Source of the DNA: Nodosilinea sp. FACHB-131
GTDB taxonomy: Bacteria; Cyanobacteriota; Cyanobacteriia; Phormidesmidales; Phormidesmidaceae
NCBI RefSeq assembly: GCF_014695395.1
Contig: NZ_JACJOF010000007.1
Coordinates: 248,001 to 312,000, forward strand
DNA: 64,000 nucleotides
Reading direction: 5' to 3'
Positions 35,392 through 44,653 of this stretch are shown here, piece by piece (position 1 is the first letter of the stretch; each line of letters begins with the position of its first letter). The translations under genes and the position numbers were made by a program. The notes beneath the pieces are model-generated. The model had not been told where the DNA came from, did no database searches, and saw only the letters and a program-made list of their open reading frames with translations.

Positions 35392-35952
35392 TCACACGGT
35401 CATAATGTCTTTCTCTTTGGCGGCTAGGGCTTCGTCGAGCTGAGCGATATATTTATCGGTAAGCTTTTGAATCTCGTCCTGGGCATCGCGCGACTCGTCT
35501 TCGGAGATGTCGCTGGCCTTTTCTAGCTTTTTGACCGCGTCGATGCCGTTGCGGCGCTGGTTGCGAATGGAGACGCGCCCTTCTTCAGCCACTTTGCCCG
35601 CTGTCTTGACAAACTCCTTGCGGCGCTCGCTGGTCAACGGCGGAATGTTGAGGCGAATCACCCGGCCGTCGTTGTTGGGGGTGAGGCCCACGTCAGACAT
35701 CGAAATCGCTTTTTCGATGGTGGTCAGGCTGCTGGCGTCGTAGGGCTGAATCATCAGCGTGGTGGAGTCGGGGATGGAGATGTTGGCCATCTGCTTGAGG
35801 GGAGTCTGGGCACCGTAGTAGTCGATCTCGATGCGATCGAGCAGCGAGGCGTTGGCGCGCCCCGTGCGAATAGTGTTGAAATTGTTCTGGGTCGCCCTGA
35901 TAGACTTCTGCATCTGGTCTTCGGTCTCGAGCAAAATATCGTCAACTGACAT
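35392..35952 (-). CDS. frr: ribosome recycling factor
   Basis: 186 residues from the ATG at 35952. [52 protein letters not shown] and [17 protein letters not shown] are RRF signatures. It splits post-termination ribosomes together with EF-G. It overlaps the 3' end of pyrH by 11 bases; the pyrH-frr pair is conserved in bacteria. Confidence 0.98.
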   Translation of the reverse strand: MSVDDILLETEDQMQKSIRATQNNFNTIRTGRANASLLDRIEIDYYGAQTPLKQMANISIPDSTTLMIQPYDASSLTTIEKAISMSDVGLTPNNDGRVIRLNIPPLTSERRKEFVKTAGKVAEEGRVSIRNQRRNGIDAVKKLEKASDISEDESRDAQDEIQKLTDKYIAQLDEALAAKEKDIMTV

Positions 35953-36670
35953 CACAAGACTCTCCTACAATCGTGCCGATAGATTCGCCCATTAGCGCCC
36001 GCTTGATGTTTCCAGGCACCGACAGGTCAAATACCATGATAGGGATGTTGTTGTCCTTACAGAGGGCGATCGCGGTGCTGTCCATCACTTTTAGATCGTT
36101 CTGCAGCACATACCCGTAGGTGAGGGTGCGAAAGCGCTTGGCGTTAGGATTAATTTTAGGATCAGAATCGTAGACGCCGTCAACCTTGGTTGCTTTGAAC
36201 ACCACTTCGGCGTTGATCTCCGCCGCCCGCAGTGCGGCAGTAGTGTCGGTAGTAAAGAAGGGATTGCCGGAGCCTGCCCCAAAAATAACCACCCGGTTTT
36301 TCTCCAGGTGGCGAATGGCGCGACGGCGAATGTAGGGCTCGGCGACCTCCTGCATGGCGATCGCCGTCTGGACTCGGGTTGGCACCCCCATGCGCTCTAG
36401 CGAGTCTTGCAGGGTCATGGCGTTCATCACCGTGGCGATCATGCCGATATAGTCGGCGGTTGCCCGATCCATCCCGGCGGCCGAGCCTTTAATACCGCGA
36501 AAGATGTTGCCAGCACCCACTACCACAGCGATCTCAATTTCTTCTTTAATCACCTCGGCGATCTCAGCCGCGATGGTTTCTACTACGTTAGGATCGATGC
36601 CGTAGTCCATGTCGCCCATAAGGGCTTCGCCGCTAAGTTTTAGCAGCACTCGCTTATAAGGTTTATCCAT
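35942..36670 (-). CDS. pyrH: UMP kinase
   Basis: 242 residues. [38 protein letters not shown] and [20 protein letters not shown] are those of bacterial hexameric UMP kinase, which phosphorylates UMP to UDP with ATP and is regulated by GTP and UTP. First gene of the pyrH-frr pair, 58 bases from the divergent kinase gene at 36729. Confidence 0.98.
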   Translation of the reverse strand: MDKPYKRVLLKLSGEALMGDMDYGIDPNVVETIAAEIAEVIKEEIEIAVVVGAGNIFRGIKGSAAGMDRATADYIGMIATVMNAMTLQDSLERMGVPTRVQTAIAMQEVAEPYIRRRAIRHLEKNRVVIFGAGSGNPFFTTDTTAALRAAEINAEVVFKATKVDGVYDSDPKINPNAKRFRTLTYGYVLQNDLKVMDSTAIALCKDNNIPIMVFDLSVPGNIKRALMGESIGTIVGESCDVS

Positions 36671-36728
36671 AGGAAGTTGGTGTAGTAAGGTCTAGAAGTC
36701 CCACACCACTATACTTGCTTCCCCTGCC

Positions 36729-37403
36729 ATGATGGCTACTGCGCTTGTGCAAATTGGACTGGTAGCCGCCTGGCTAGCAGTAGTTGGGGGAGTGGCCGAA
36801 GGGGTGCGTCGCACCGGTCACTTTGCCACCGAAATTACTCGAAAAATCGTCCATATTGGGGCAGGTCACGTGATTTTGCTGGCCTGGTGGCTGCATACTC
36901 CTGCTTGGATGGGTATAGCGGCCTCAGTTGTGTTTAGCGGCGTAGCACTGCTGTCGTACCGGCTGCCGATTTTGCCGGGAGTTGACGGTGTAGGACGCAA
37001 CAGTTTGGGTACTTTTTTTTACGCTGTCAGCATTGGCGTACTGACAGCGGTTTTCTGGCCTTTGGGTCTACCCCAGTACGCTGCCCTCGGCATTCTGGTG
37101 ATGACCTGGGGCGATGGCTTGGCCGCTCTAGTGGGGCAAAACTTTGGCCGTCATCCCTACAGGGTTTTGGGTAGCCAGAAGAGCTGGGAGGGCAGTTTGA
37201 CTATGGCCCTGGCTAGCTTTTTGGTGGTTTTGCTGGTGCTGGGGCTGACGGTGGGGTTTACCGGAGCCGTCTGGGGAACAGCTGGGGTGGTGGCGATCGC
37301 TGCCACCCTGCTAGAAACGCTCTCGCTCTATGGCCTCGATAACCTCACGGTGCCGCTGGGAAGTGCGGCCCTGGCCTATGGATTGATGGGTTGGATGGGG
37401 TAG
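36729..37403 (+). CDS. phytol/polyprenol kinase family membrane protein
   Basis: 224 residues with about six or seven hydrophobic segments. RKIVHIGAGHVILLAWW, VDGVGRNSLGTFFYAVSIG, VMTWGDGLAALVGQNFGRHP and GSQKSWEGSLTMALASF are the conserved blocks of the phytol kinase/dolichol kinase/CDP-diglyceride synthetase-like group. In cyanobacteria and plastids such enzymes recycle phytol from chlorophyll into phytyl phosphate for tocopherol. The exact substrate here is inferred. Confidence 0.82.
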   Translation: MMATALVQIGLVAAWLAVVGGVAEGVRRTGHFATEITRKIVHIGAGHVILLAWWLHTPAWMGIAASVVFSGVALLSYRLPILPGVDGVGRNSLGTFFYAVSIGVLTAVFWPLGLPQYAALGILVMTWGDGLAALVGQNFGRHPYRVLGSQKSWEGSLTMALASFLVVLLVLGLTVGFTGAVWGTAGVVAIAATLLETLSLYGLDNLTVPLGSAALAYGLMGWMG

Positions 37404-37489
37404 GAGAAGTGGGCGGATAAGCTGGTGGTGAAAAGGCCGGCAAGCAGGCAAAGGATAAACTTCGTCAGCAGTATGCCTCTACAACAGGT

Positions 37490-38056
37490 GTGCTAATCGC
37501 GGGTTTTTTGTACTATCAAATAGTACAAGTTGGGCTATCGCCCCGGCCCGCCCAGGAGTGGATAAACCTTGTGAATGCCGCCTCTTCCTCTCCCCTAGAC
37601 CTCACCGATCGCGTGTTGGCCATGGCCAAAACTGGGGTCTACCGCCAGTCGGTGTTTGAGGCTCTAGGGCCAATCGCCACCCGGCGGCAAATTCGCGATG
37701 CGATCGCTCAGGCCAAGCAGTTTGGTCTCTACACCGTCTCCGCCCTGCGGGATGACGAGCTAGGTACCTACTACCAGGTCGAAGCGGCCAACTACGAATC
37801 ATTCCAGGCCGCCTCGAAGACCCTAGCGGCCCGAGCGCCCTCAGACGATTTAGCCAGCCAAGTCGTAGCTACCCACGATGCCCTACGGGCCATGCTGACC
37901 ACCGTAGCGAGCAGCACTCTGGGTTTAGCGGTTCTGGGTGGATGGTGCTTGCTCGACGGACAAACCCAACTGGGACGGGGGCTGTGGCTAGGGGCCATAG
38001 TCGCCGGCGGGCTGTGGAGCGTGCAGCGGTGGATTGCTCGGCGGGTGTTGGGGTAG
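37490..38056 (+). CDS. hypothetical membrane protein
   Basis: 188 residues from a GTG at 37490, the only plausible start; the open frame reaches back to 37421 without another start codon. An N-terminal hydrophobic stretch (LIAGFLYYQIVQVGL), a soluble middle with GPIATRRQIRDAIAQAKQFG and a C-terminal pair of hydrophobic segments (TLGLAVLGGWCLL, LWLGAIVAGGLWSV). No family recognised. Confidence 0.55.
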   Translation: MLIAGFLYYQIVQVGLSPRPAQEWINLVNAASSSPLDLTDRVLAMAKTGVYRQSVFEALGPIATRRQIRDAIAQAKQFGLYTVSALRDDELGTYYQVEAANYESFQAASKTLAARAPSDDLASQVVATHDALRAMLTTVASSTLGLAVLGGWCLLDGQTQLGRGLWLGAIVAGGLWSVQRWIARRVLG

Positions 38057-38057
38057 T

Positions 38058-38160
38058 GGGGTAGAGGGTAGGCGGGTGGATGGGTAGGCGGTTGGATGGG
38101 TAAAGTTCAAAATTCAAAGTGCAAAATTTTGAATTCTCAATTTTGAATTTTGCATTTATC
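38058..38160. repeat. intergenic repeat cluster
   Basis: GGGTAGGCGGGTGGATGGGTAGGCGGTTGGATGGGTA (38060-38102 region) has the same unit as the CCATCCAC run at 14734-14778, in opposite orientation. It is followed by TTCAAAATTCAAAGTGCAAAATTTTGAATT-type AT-rich inverted heptamers up to 38156. Both are typical cyanobacterial intergenic filler with hairpin potential. Confidence 0.6.
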
Positions 38161-38207
38161 TACTCAGCATCTACATTTTCTTATCTCCCCATCACCCCCA
38201 TCTCCCC

Positions 38208-39155
38208 TCACCGTCTTGCAAACTCATCCGTCGCTTCAATCAGCGCATTGGCAATGCCTGGCTCCATGGCTGAGTGGCCAGCCTCTTGCACCATGACAAA
38301 CCGAGCTTCGGGCCAGGCCCGGTGCAGTTCCCAGGCGGTGGTGGCGGGGCACACCACATCGTAGCGACCCTGCACAATGACGCCGGGAATGTGGCGAATG
38401 CGGTGTACCTGGCTGAGGATGTGGTCGTCGGTTTCGAAAAAGCCGCGATTGATGAAGTAGTGACACTCGATGCGGGCGAAGGCGACGGCAAATTCGTCTT
38501 CGCTGAAGTGGTGCAGCAGGCCGGGGTCTTGCACGAGTTTGCTGGTGCTGGCTTCCCACACGGCCCAGGCGCGGGCGGCGGTCAGTTGTGCTTCAAGGTT
38601 GTCGCTAGTGAGGCGGCGGTAGTAGGCCTTAACTAGATCATCGCGCTCGGCCTCGGGGATGGGGGCGAGATACTGCTCCCAGGCATCGGGATAGAGGAAG
38701 CTGGCTCCTTCCTGGTAAAACCAGCTGATCTCGCGCTGGCGCAGGGTAAAAATGCCGCGCAAAATGAGCCCCTGGCAGCGATCGGGGTGGGTCTGGGCGT
38801 AGGCCAGGGCTAGGGTGCTGCCCCAGCTGCCGCCGAACACGGTCCACTGGTCAATACCAAGATGAACGCGAATTTTCTCGATGTCGCTAACCAAAGCCCA
38901 GGTGGTGTTGTCTTCTAGATCAGCGTGGGGCAAACTTTTGCCACAGCCCCGCTGGTCAAACAGCACAACGCGCCAGCGATCGGGATCAAAAAACTGCCGG
39001 TAGGTAGGGTTGCTGCCACCCCCAGGCCCGCCGTGCAAAAATATCACCGGTTTGCCCTTAGGGTTGCCGACTTGCTCTACGTAAAGCCGATGCCGTTCTG
39101 ATACCGCTAGGTATTCGGCATGGTAGGGCTCAATGGGGGAATAGAGTTGGCGCAT
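38208..39155 (-). CDS. pip: proline iminopeptidase
   Basis: 315 residues of the S33 family. PVIFLHGGPGGGSNPTYRQF (oxyanion region), VVLFDQRGCGKS, the nucleophile elbow GGSWGSTLALAYAQ, the Asp in VIVQGRYDVVCP and the His in QEAGHSAMEPG are all present. It removes N-terminal proline from peptides in the cytoplasm. Stand-alone gene. Confidence 0.95.
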   Translation of the reverse strand: MRQLYSPIEPYHAEYLAVSERHRLYVEQVGNPKGKPVIFLHGGPGGGSNPTYRQFFDPDRWRVVLFDQRGCGKSLPHADLEDNTTWALVSDIEKIRVHLGIDQWTVFGGSWGSTLALAYAQTHPDRCQGLILRGIFTLRQREISWFYQEGASFLYPDAWEQYLAPIPEAERDDLVKAYYRRLTSDNLEAQLTAARAWAVWEASTSKLVQDPGLLHHFSEDEFAVAFARIECHYFINRGFFETDDHILSQVHRIRHIPGVIVQGRYDVVCPATTAWELHRAWPEARFVMVQEAGHSAMEPGIANALIEATDEFARR

Positions 39156-39727
39156 GGCAATGGTGTGAATGCGTTCCGCAGACGGAATGAGCCCACACTA
39201 TAGCCCAGCGATCCTAGCTCTGGTTAAAGCGGTTTGAAGACTTACTTCCTTCTCGATCGCAGATACACGGCTAAGGACAGAGGCCTGAGTCTGACCGGGG
39301 ACAGTGGTCAGATCAGAATTTTTGCTATGGCCATCCCCAGGAATTATCGACGACTCCTGGGGTGGGTCTTTACCACGTGCCATTCCCCCGTGTGTGGATC
39401 GCGCTGGGTTGTAAACGGATTGCTTTTGAGGGGTTTGCCGCAGGGCTTAGCCATAGCGCTTACTGTTGCAGGTTGCATCTATGGTAAGAAATATCACAAC
39501 TTCCACGGGTGACTCACAGGCCTCTGCTCCGGTGACGTTGCAGCCTGTAACCGGTGACCTGCATCACAGAAGTGGTGGACAGTCTGCGCTAGCTAAAAGA
39601 TTGGGATAGAACGATGCGGTTTTTAAAATCTGCGCTAACATCCTCAAGGCATATAGAGGACGGGCAAAAAGTCGTTGATGCTTGACCGTCTACCGGTTCA
39701 CCATACGAGTAATGGGCAGGAGTCGTG
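39156..39727. other. gene-free stretch before the SPOR-like gene
   Basis: 572 bases. A 92-codon frame at 39234-39512 has no family features. A 42-codon frame at 39481-39609 ends SGGQSALAKRLG, which resembles the start of a helix-turn-helix, and the same frame stays open for 23 codons past its stop. It may be a gene relic, but the evidence is thin. Confidence 0.35.
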
Positions 39728-40645
39728 ATGGCAATGCAGAACAGTTGGTTGGGTTTATGGAGTAGCTGCGGGCGCGGGCTGCCTCTAAAAGTGGCAGCGG
39801 CGATCGCGATCGCTGCCGCTGCGGTAATCAGTACAGCGTCCCAGGGCATGGCCCAGGGCTATGAAGTCGTGCCGCCGCTACCCGCTGGGGCAGTGCCCGT
39901 GCCTGGGGCGGCTATGCCCCAGCAGGTGCCCCCTAGCAGTGGCCAGCAGTATTTAATCTACGTTGGCGACACCAGCGACGCCACGCTAAGCCAGGTGCGT
40001 CTGGTGGAGCCAACGGCCTTTCGCACCTCGTTTCAGGGGCGATCGGTGATTCAGGCGGGGCGGTTTAACATGACCGGCAATGCCCAGCAGCGCATTACCG
40101 ACTTGGGAGCTTTAGGGGTCAGGGCTGAGATGGCTCAGGTGGCGGCGGCTGTACCCTACTATTCTCAAACGGCTTCGCTACCCAACAACGTTTATGCGTC
40201 CAACGGTGATTTGCCGCCCCTGCCCGACGCGGCATTTTCCCAGGCTGCGGTGACGGCTGTGCCTGTGCCAGCCCTACCGCCGGGTGTTGCTGCGGTGCCC
40301 CCGACTGCGGGGAATGTGGAGTTTGGCCAAGAGCTCAACTATGGTGTGCCGGCCGCACCTCCCGCTGGGGAAATCATGGCGCCACCGACATCGGCTCCGC
40401 CGATGACTGAATCGGCTAGCGCTCCTTACTACGTGGTGATTCCCACCGACGCTTCAAGCTTAGGCGCTGTGAGCAGTCAGGTGATTCAGCTTGGCACTCC
40501 GCCCGATCGCGTACAGCAGCGCACAGAACCTCGGGGTCCCCACGTCGCTGTTGGCCCCTTTGCCGATCGCGGGTTGGCGAACCGGTGGAATAATTTCTAT
40601 CGCGAATCTGGCCTTGGCAACAGCCGGGTTTTCTTTGAGCGATAG
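39728..40645 (+). CDS. exported protein with two SPOR-like repeats
   Basis: 305 residues from the ATG at 39728; a GTG one codon earlier is equivalent. A signal peptide (VAAAIAIAAAAVISTASQGMAQ) leads into two similar modules. The first reads QYLIYVGDTSDATLSQVRLV ... VIQAGRFNMTGNAQQRITDL. The second reads YYVVIPTDASSLGAVSSQVI ... HVAVGPFADRGLANRW. Each has the strand-helix-strand pattern of SPOR peptidoglycan-binding domains; a Pro/Ala-rich linker separates them. A periplasmic cell-wall role is inferred. Confidence 0.65.
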   Translation: MAMQNSWLGLWSSCGRGLPLKVAAAIAIAAAAVISTASQGMAQGYEVVPPLPAGAVPVPGAAMPQQVPPSSGQQYLIYVGDTSDATLSQVRLVEPTAFRTSFQGRSVIQAGRFNMTGNAQQRITDLGALGVRAEMAQVAAAVPYYSQTASLPNNVYASNGDLPPLPDAAFSQAAVTAVPVPALPPGVAAVPPTAGNVEFGQELNYGVPAAPPAGEIMAPPTSAPPMTESASAPYYVVIPTDASSLGAVSSQVIQLGTPPDRVQQRTEPRGPHVAVGPFADRGLANRWNNFYRESGLGNSRVFFER

Positions 40646-40663
40646 ATACCGCTGGGCACTAAA

Positions 40664-40714
40664 ACAATAGGATCAATGGGCGATGGATTGTATTGAGAGT
40701 CCATCGCCTATTGT
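40664..40714 (+). terminator. long hairpin after the SPOR-like gene
   Basis: Outer arms ACAATAG (40664-40670) / CTATTGT (40708-40714) and inner arms GCGATGGA (40680-40687) / TCCATCGC (40700-40707), with a one-sided 9-nt bulge, followed by TTGTTT. Probably a terminator just before the nnrD/E gene. Confidence 0.6.
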
Positions 40715-40728
40715 TTGTTTGTAAGCCC

Positions 40729-42285
40729 ATGAGCTGTGAATTTCGCGATCGCATCGTCACCGCTGAGCAAATGCGGGCCATTGAAGGCCGCCTGTTTGAC
40801 GCCGGCATGCCGGTGGCCGCGCTGATGGAAAAGGTGGCGGGCCGCATTGTTGCTTGGGTGGTGGCTCAGTTTCCGCTCCAGCGCTATGCCCAAATTGCTG
40901 TGGTGGCGGGGCCAGGGCACAACGGCGGCGACGCGCTGGTGGTGGCGCGCGAACTGGCTGCTCAGGGCTATCGGGTGCAGGTGTGCAGTCCGGCCGAGCG
41001 CCTAAAGCCGCTGACTGCTGACCACCTGCGGTTTATAGAGTATTTGGGCATTCCAGTTGTGAAGGCGATCGCAGAGCTGGCCCCCTGCGATCTGCTGATC
41101 GATGGACTGTTTGGTTTTGGCTTAGAGCGCCCGGTCGACGGGGCCATGGCTGACGCGGTGGCGGCAATCAACGCGGCCAATTGCCCAGTGGTCAGTATTG
41201 ACCTGCCCTCGGGATTGAACACCGATACGGGTAAGGCGCTGGGGATAGCCGTGCAGGCTACTTACACCCTCTGCCTGGGCCTGTGGAAGCGGGCGTTTTG
41301 CCAGGAGGGAGCGCTCGCCTACCTGGGGCAACCCCATCTCATTGACTTTGATATTCCCCCAGCGGCGATCGCAGCCGTACTCGCAGCGCTGCCTGACGTG
41401 CGACGGGTAACTCTGCCCGCAATTCGACAGCGATTACCGCTACCGCGCCAGCCCAACACCCACAAGTACCGGGTAGGGCATTTGCTGCTGGTAGCGGGGT
41501 CGCGGTCCTACGCCGGGGCGGCGTTGCTGACGGCTTTGGGAGCCAGAGCTAGTGGGGTAGGCATGCTCACCCTAGCAGTGCCGGAGTCGCTGCGATTGAT
41601 GGTGGTGGCTCAAATTCCTGAAGCGCTGGTGGTGGGCTGTCCAGAAACGGCGACGGGGGCGATCGCCCGACTGCCGGATACTCTAGACCTGAGCCGCTAC
41701 AGCGCGATCGCTTGCGGACCAGGGCTGAGCCGCCAGGCTACCGAGCCAGTGCAGGCGGTTTTGCAGAGTTCGACGCCCCTATTGCTCGATGCCGACGGCC
41801 TCAATCTCCTGGCGGATCTAAGCGCTATAGACGCTCTGGTAAAACGGCAGTCACCCACAGTGCTGACGCCCCACTGGGGCGAGTTTAAGCGGCTGTTCCC
41901 TGAACTGCTGAAGAATTCTGAGGACGGCGGCGCGGCGGCGCAGCAGGCCGCTGCCCAGAGTGGAGCGGTGGTGCTGCTAAAGGGTGCCTGTACGGCGATC
42001 GCCCACCCCGACGGCACCCTTTGGTACGTGCCCGAAAGCACCCCAGCCCTGGCGCGTGGGGGCAGCGGCGATGTGTTGACCGGCTTAATTGGTGGTCTGC
42101 TGGCCCAGGCTATGGCCGCAGATGCCGATAGTTCCTTAAATGCCGCCTTGGATGCAGCGCTGGTAGGAGCCTGGTGGCACGGCCAGGGGGCTCGCGCTGC
42201 CGCCCGCGAGCGCACCGAGCTGGGGGTCGATGGCACCCAGTTAGTCCAATACTTGAACCCGGTGCTGGCCCAGGTGCTAGCCTGA
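40729..42285 (+). CDS. nnr: bifunctional NAD(P)HX epimerase/dehydratase
   Basis: 518 residues from the ATG at 40729. The N-terminal half is the YjeF_N epimerase: TAEQMRAIEGRLFDAGMP, GPGHNGGDALVVARELA, DGLFGFGLERPVDG and VSIDLPSGLNTDTG. The C-terminal half is the ribokinase-like dehydratase: HKYRVGHLLLVAGSRSYAGA, TPHWGEFKRLFP, LLKGACTAIAHPDG and ARGGSGDVLTGLIGGLLAQ. It repairs hydrated NADH and NADPH. The rhomboid gene follows 5 bases later. Confidence 0.95.
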   Translation: MSCEFRDRIVTAEQMRAIEGRLFDAGMPVAALMEKVAGRIVAWVVAQFPLQRYAQIAVVAGPGHNGGDALVVARELAAQGYRVQVCSPAERLKPLTADHLRFIEYLGIPVVKAIAELAPCDLLIDGLFGFGLERPVDGAMADAVAAINAANCPVVSIDLPSGLNTDTGKALGIAVQATYTLCLGLWKRAFCQEGALAYLGQPHLIDFDIPPAAIAAVLAALPDVRRVTLPAIRQRLPLPRQPNTHKYRVGHLLLVAGSRSYAGAALLTALGARASGVGMLTLAVPESLRLMVVAQIPEALVVGCPETATGAIARLPDTLDLSRYSAIACGPGLSRQATEPVQAVLQSSTPLLLDADGLNLLADLSAIDALVKRQSPTVLTPHWGEFKRLFPELLKNSEDGGAAAQQAAAQSGAVVLLKGACTAIAHPDGTLWYVPESTPALARGGSGDVLTGLIGGLLAQAMAADADSSLNAALDAALVGAWWHGQGARAAARERTELGVDGTQLVQYLNPVLAQVLA

Positions 42286-42290
42286 AGGGC

Positions 42291-42923
42291 GTGAGTTTAG
42301 TTGCGGCTGCGATCGCCTTGTTTTCCTTCGACTCAATCGTCTTGCCCGATGGCTTTCGCCAGGGAATCTCTTTGCTGGCCTACCTGTTGGTGCTGATGTG
42401 GGCACTGGCCGTAGTGGATTTTGTCACCGGGCGGCGGGTATTGAACAAACTCAGCATTGCACCCCGCAGTCTAGACGGGCTGCCGGGTATTGCGGTCGCT
42501 CCGCTACTCCACGGCGACTTTGGCCACCTGGCCGCTAACTCTGGCCCGCTGGTCATTTTAGGCACTGTGATCTTGCTCCAGGGGCTAGAGGTGCTGGGGC
42601 TAGTCACAGTGTTTTGCTGGGTGTTTAGCGGCGTGGGCATTTGGCTGTTGGGTCGCCCCGGCACCCGACACTTGGGGGCCAGCGGCGTGGTGTTTGGCTA
42701 CCTTGGCTATCTGCTGCTGCGGGGCTATTTTGAGCGCAGCCCAGGGGCGATCGCCGCGGCTGTGGTCGTCGGCTTGCTCTATGGCAGCGCCCTGTGGGGC
42801 CTGCTGCCGCTTCAGCGCGGCAAGTCGTGGGTGGGCCACGGCATGGGCTTTTTAGCGGGTGCGATCGTCGCCCGCAAACTCGACATCATGTTGGAATGGG
42901 TACGGTACAACTCGGGCTTTTAG
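42291..42923 (+). CDS. rhomboid-family intramembrane serine protease
   Basis: 210 residues from the GTG at 42291, 5 bases after the nnr stop. Multiple hydrophobic helices; PLLHGDFGHLAANS, the GASGVVFGYLGYLLL helix with the catalytic Ser in GxSG, and the catalytic His in WVGHGMGFLAGA. It should cleave transmembrane substrates within the membrane. Likely co-transcribed with nnr. Confidence 0.88.
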   Translation: MSLVAAAIALFSFDSIVLPDGFRQGISLLAYLLVLMWALAVVDFVTGRRVLNKLSIAPRSLDGLPGIAVAPLLHGDFGHLAANSGPLVILGTVILLQGLEVLGLVTVFCWVFSGVGIWLLGRPGTRHLGASGVVFGYLGYLLLRGYFERSPGAIAAAVVVGLLYGSALWGLLPLQRGKSWVGHGMGFLAGAIVARKLDIMLEWVRYNSGF

Positions 42924-42982
42924 CTTCTGCCCTAAAAGCTGGCTCCGCCCTCTTCGTTCTTCCCTTTTCTCTCTTTCGCCCC

Positions 42983-43186
42983 ATGGCCGACTCCCCCTCC
43001 CACTTCACCCCCGACGAGCTAGAGCGCTGGCGCTTTGGCCTGGCCCAGGCGAATTTGAACAACATTCTCTGCCACTGCCGTGACTGCGACGAGACCTGGA
43101 TGGCCTCCGACGACGAAAACATTGCCTGCGCTTGCGGCAGCCGCCGGGTCGAGCACATCCCCTGCTGGCAATTTCCTGACGGCTAA
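42983..43186 (+). CDS. small cysteine-rich (zinc-ribbon-like) protein
   Basis: 67 residues from the ATG at 42983 (MADSPSHFTPDELERW). CHCRDC (central) and CACGS (near the end) give five cysteines in a spacing that could bind zinc, between them WMASDDEN. It is soluble and follows the rhomboid gene by 59 bases. Function unknown; the longer frame from 42794 overlaps the rhomboid gene and is rejected. Confidence 0.6.
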   Translation: MADSPSHFTPDELERWRFGLAQANLNNILCHCRDCDETWMASDDENIACACGSRRVEHIPCWQFPDG

Positions 43187-43241
43187 TGTTTCTGTTGAGT
43201 GAGAGGAGTCGAAGCCAACAGAAATCTGGAGCACAGCAGCC

Positions 43242-44300
43242 TTAAGCCAAGAACGTTACCAGGGCTTGCAGCTTATCCCAGGCGGTCCCGCTGGCAAGAA
43301 TGTCTTTCGCCAGAGCAATGCCCTCGGTAACAGAAACTTCTAAAGATTCGCCTTTCACCTTTTCGCCCACTTTGAGCGCCAGGGCCGCATTCAGAGCCAC
43401 CACATCCTGCTGAGCCTGGGTGCCTTTACCTTGAAGCACGGCGGTCAGAATGGCGGTATTCTCTTCAACCTCGCCGCCGCGCAGGGCGCTAAGGGGGGCA
43501 GCAGCTAAGCCCAGAGCCTGGGGATCGATCACGGCGCTTGTGACCTGGCCGTTCTCAACCACCGAAATATCGGTTTTGTCGCCTAGCCCGGCTTCATCCA
43601 GTCGTTCGCGGCCGTGGAGCACGATCGCTTGAGGAATGCCCAGTTGGTTGAGGGCCTCGGCCATGGCGGGCACTACAGCCACGTCGTAAACGCCAATTAC
43701 CTGACCAGTGGGCTGCAACGGGTTTACCAACGGCCCCAGTAGGTTAAACACCGTGCGCACTTTGAGGGCGCTGCGCAGAGGAGCCACCGCTTTCATCGCC
43801 GGGTGCCAGCCTCGGGCGAATAGAAAGGTGACGCCCACCTCATCCAATGCCGCTTTGACCCGCTCGGGGTCGGCCCCCAGATTGACGCCGAGGGCTTCGA
43901 GCACATCGGCAGACCCCACCTTGCTGGAGGCGGAGCGGTTGCCGTGCTTGGCCACCCGAATGCCCGCCGCCGCCGCAACGAACGCTACGCAGGTGGAAAT
44001 ATTAAAGGTGTGAGCCCCGTCGCCCCCGGTGCCGCAGGTATCAATGCAGGGAGTGAGATGGTGAATTTTGCCTTCGCCGCCAAGGGATTGCCCCTGGAGC
44101 ACCCGCGCCATGCCCGCCAGCTCATCGGCGGAGACGCCCTTGGCCTGGAGCACCGCCAGCAGCCCGCCCGACACCACCTCAGGAATGTCTTCGCTGAGCC
44201 AGCCGCGCATCAGGGTTTCGGCCTGCTCCTGGCTGAGCGATTCCCCTAGAATGAGGCGCTGCAAGAAAGCTGACCAGTCTTGAACAGTGGCAGCGGTCAT
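43242..44300 (-). CDS. trpD: anthranilate phosphoribosyltransferase
   Basis: 352 residues from the ATG at 44300; a GTG at 44312 is the alternative. [19 protein letters not shown] (PRPP-binding), [40 protein letters not shown] and [12 protein letters not shown] are diagnostic. It makes phosphoribosyl anthranilate in tryptophan synthesis. Stand-alone, as usual in cyanobacteria. Unlike aroF, I found no leader peptide or attenuator in the bases upstream. Confidence 0.97.
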   Translation of the reverse strand: MTAATVQDWSAFLQRLILGESLSQEQAETLMRGWLSEDIPEVVSGGLLAVLQAKGVSADELAGMARVLQGQSLGGEGKIHHLTPCIDTCGTGGDGAHTFNISTCVAFVAAAAGIRVAKHGNRSASSKVGSADVLEALGVNLGADPERVKAALDEVGVTFLFARGWHPAMKAVAPLRSALKVRTVFNLLGPLVNPLQPTGQVIGVYDVAVVPAMAEALNQLGIPQAIVLHGRERLDEAGLGDKTDISVVENGQVTSAVIDPQALGLAAAPLSALRGGEVEENTAILTAVLQGKGTQAQQDVVALNAALALKVGEKVKGESLEVSVTEGIALAKDILASGTAWDKLQALVTFLA

Positions 44301-44312
44301 GGCTTGGGTCAC

Positions 44313-44653
44313 GGCTTGGCTCTAGGGGTAAAGGACAGATCGGCGAATTAGCTCCCCTATTTTCTCCTAGAACGTCCGTTTACGAGCGATCGCTCCTGCT
44401 GAAACGCCGTGGCAAAAGAACGAAAACAGAAGCGCGAAAAGTGAAAAAGTGCCCGATAGGTCTAGATCCTGGCATTCTGGGCTGTCCTAACTCAGACTTT
44501 ATATGCCATAGCCAATTCCTTTGCCCAGAACAGCGATCGAGCGATCGCAGAGCATCCTTAATGAACTCAATTTTTATTTGCTCTGTCAACGGATAGACGC
44601 TCTAACCCGGTTCAGCCCTCTATCGTAAAACCATCTATCGCTGGAGGACGACC
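44313..44653. other. region between divergent trpD and NTF2-like genes
   Basis: 341 bases carrying both promoters. A strong ribosome site GGAGG (44643-44647) precedes the plus-strand gene. A 69-codon minus-strand frame inside it looks non-coding. No attenuator-like hairpin is evident. Confidence 0.4.

Noticed and set aside
39234..39512. 92-codon plus-strand frame
   Set aside because: No signal peptide, domain or codon pattern of a real gene; kept only as part of the gap description.
44313..44653. A trpD attenuator like that of aroF
   Set aside because: No Trp-rich short frame with a paired terminator is visible upstream of trpD.
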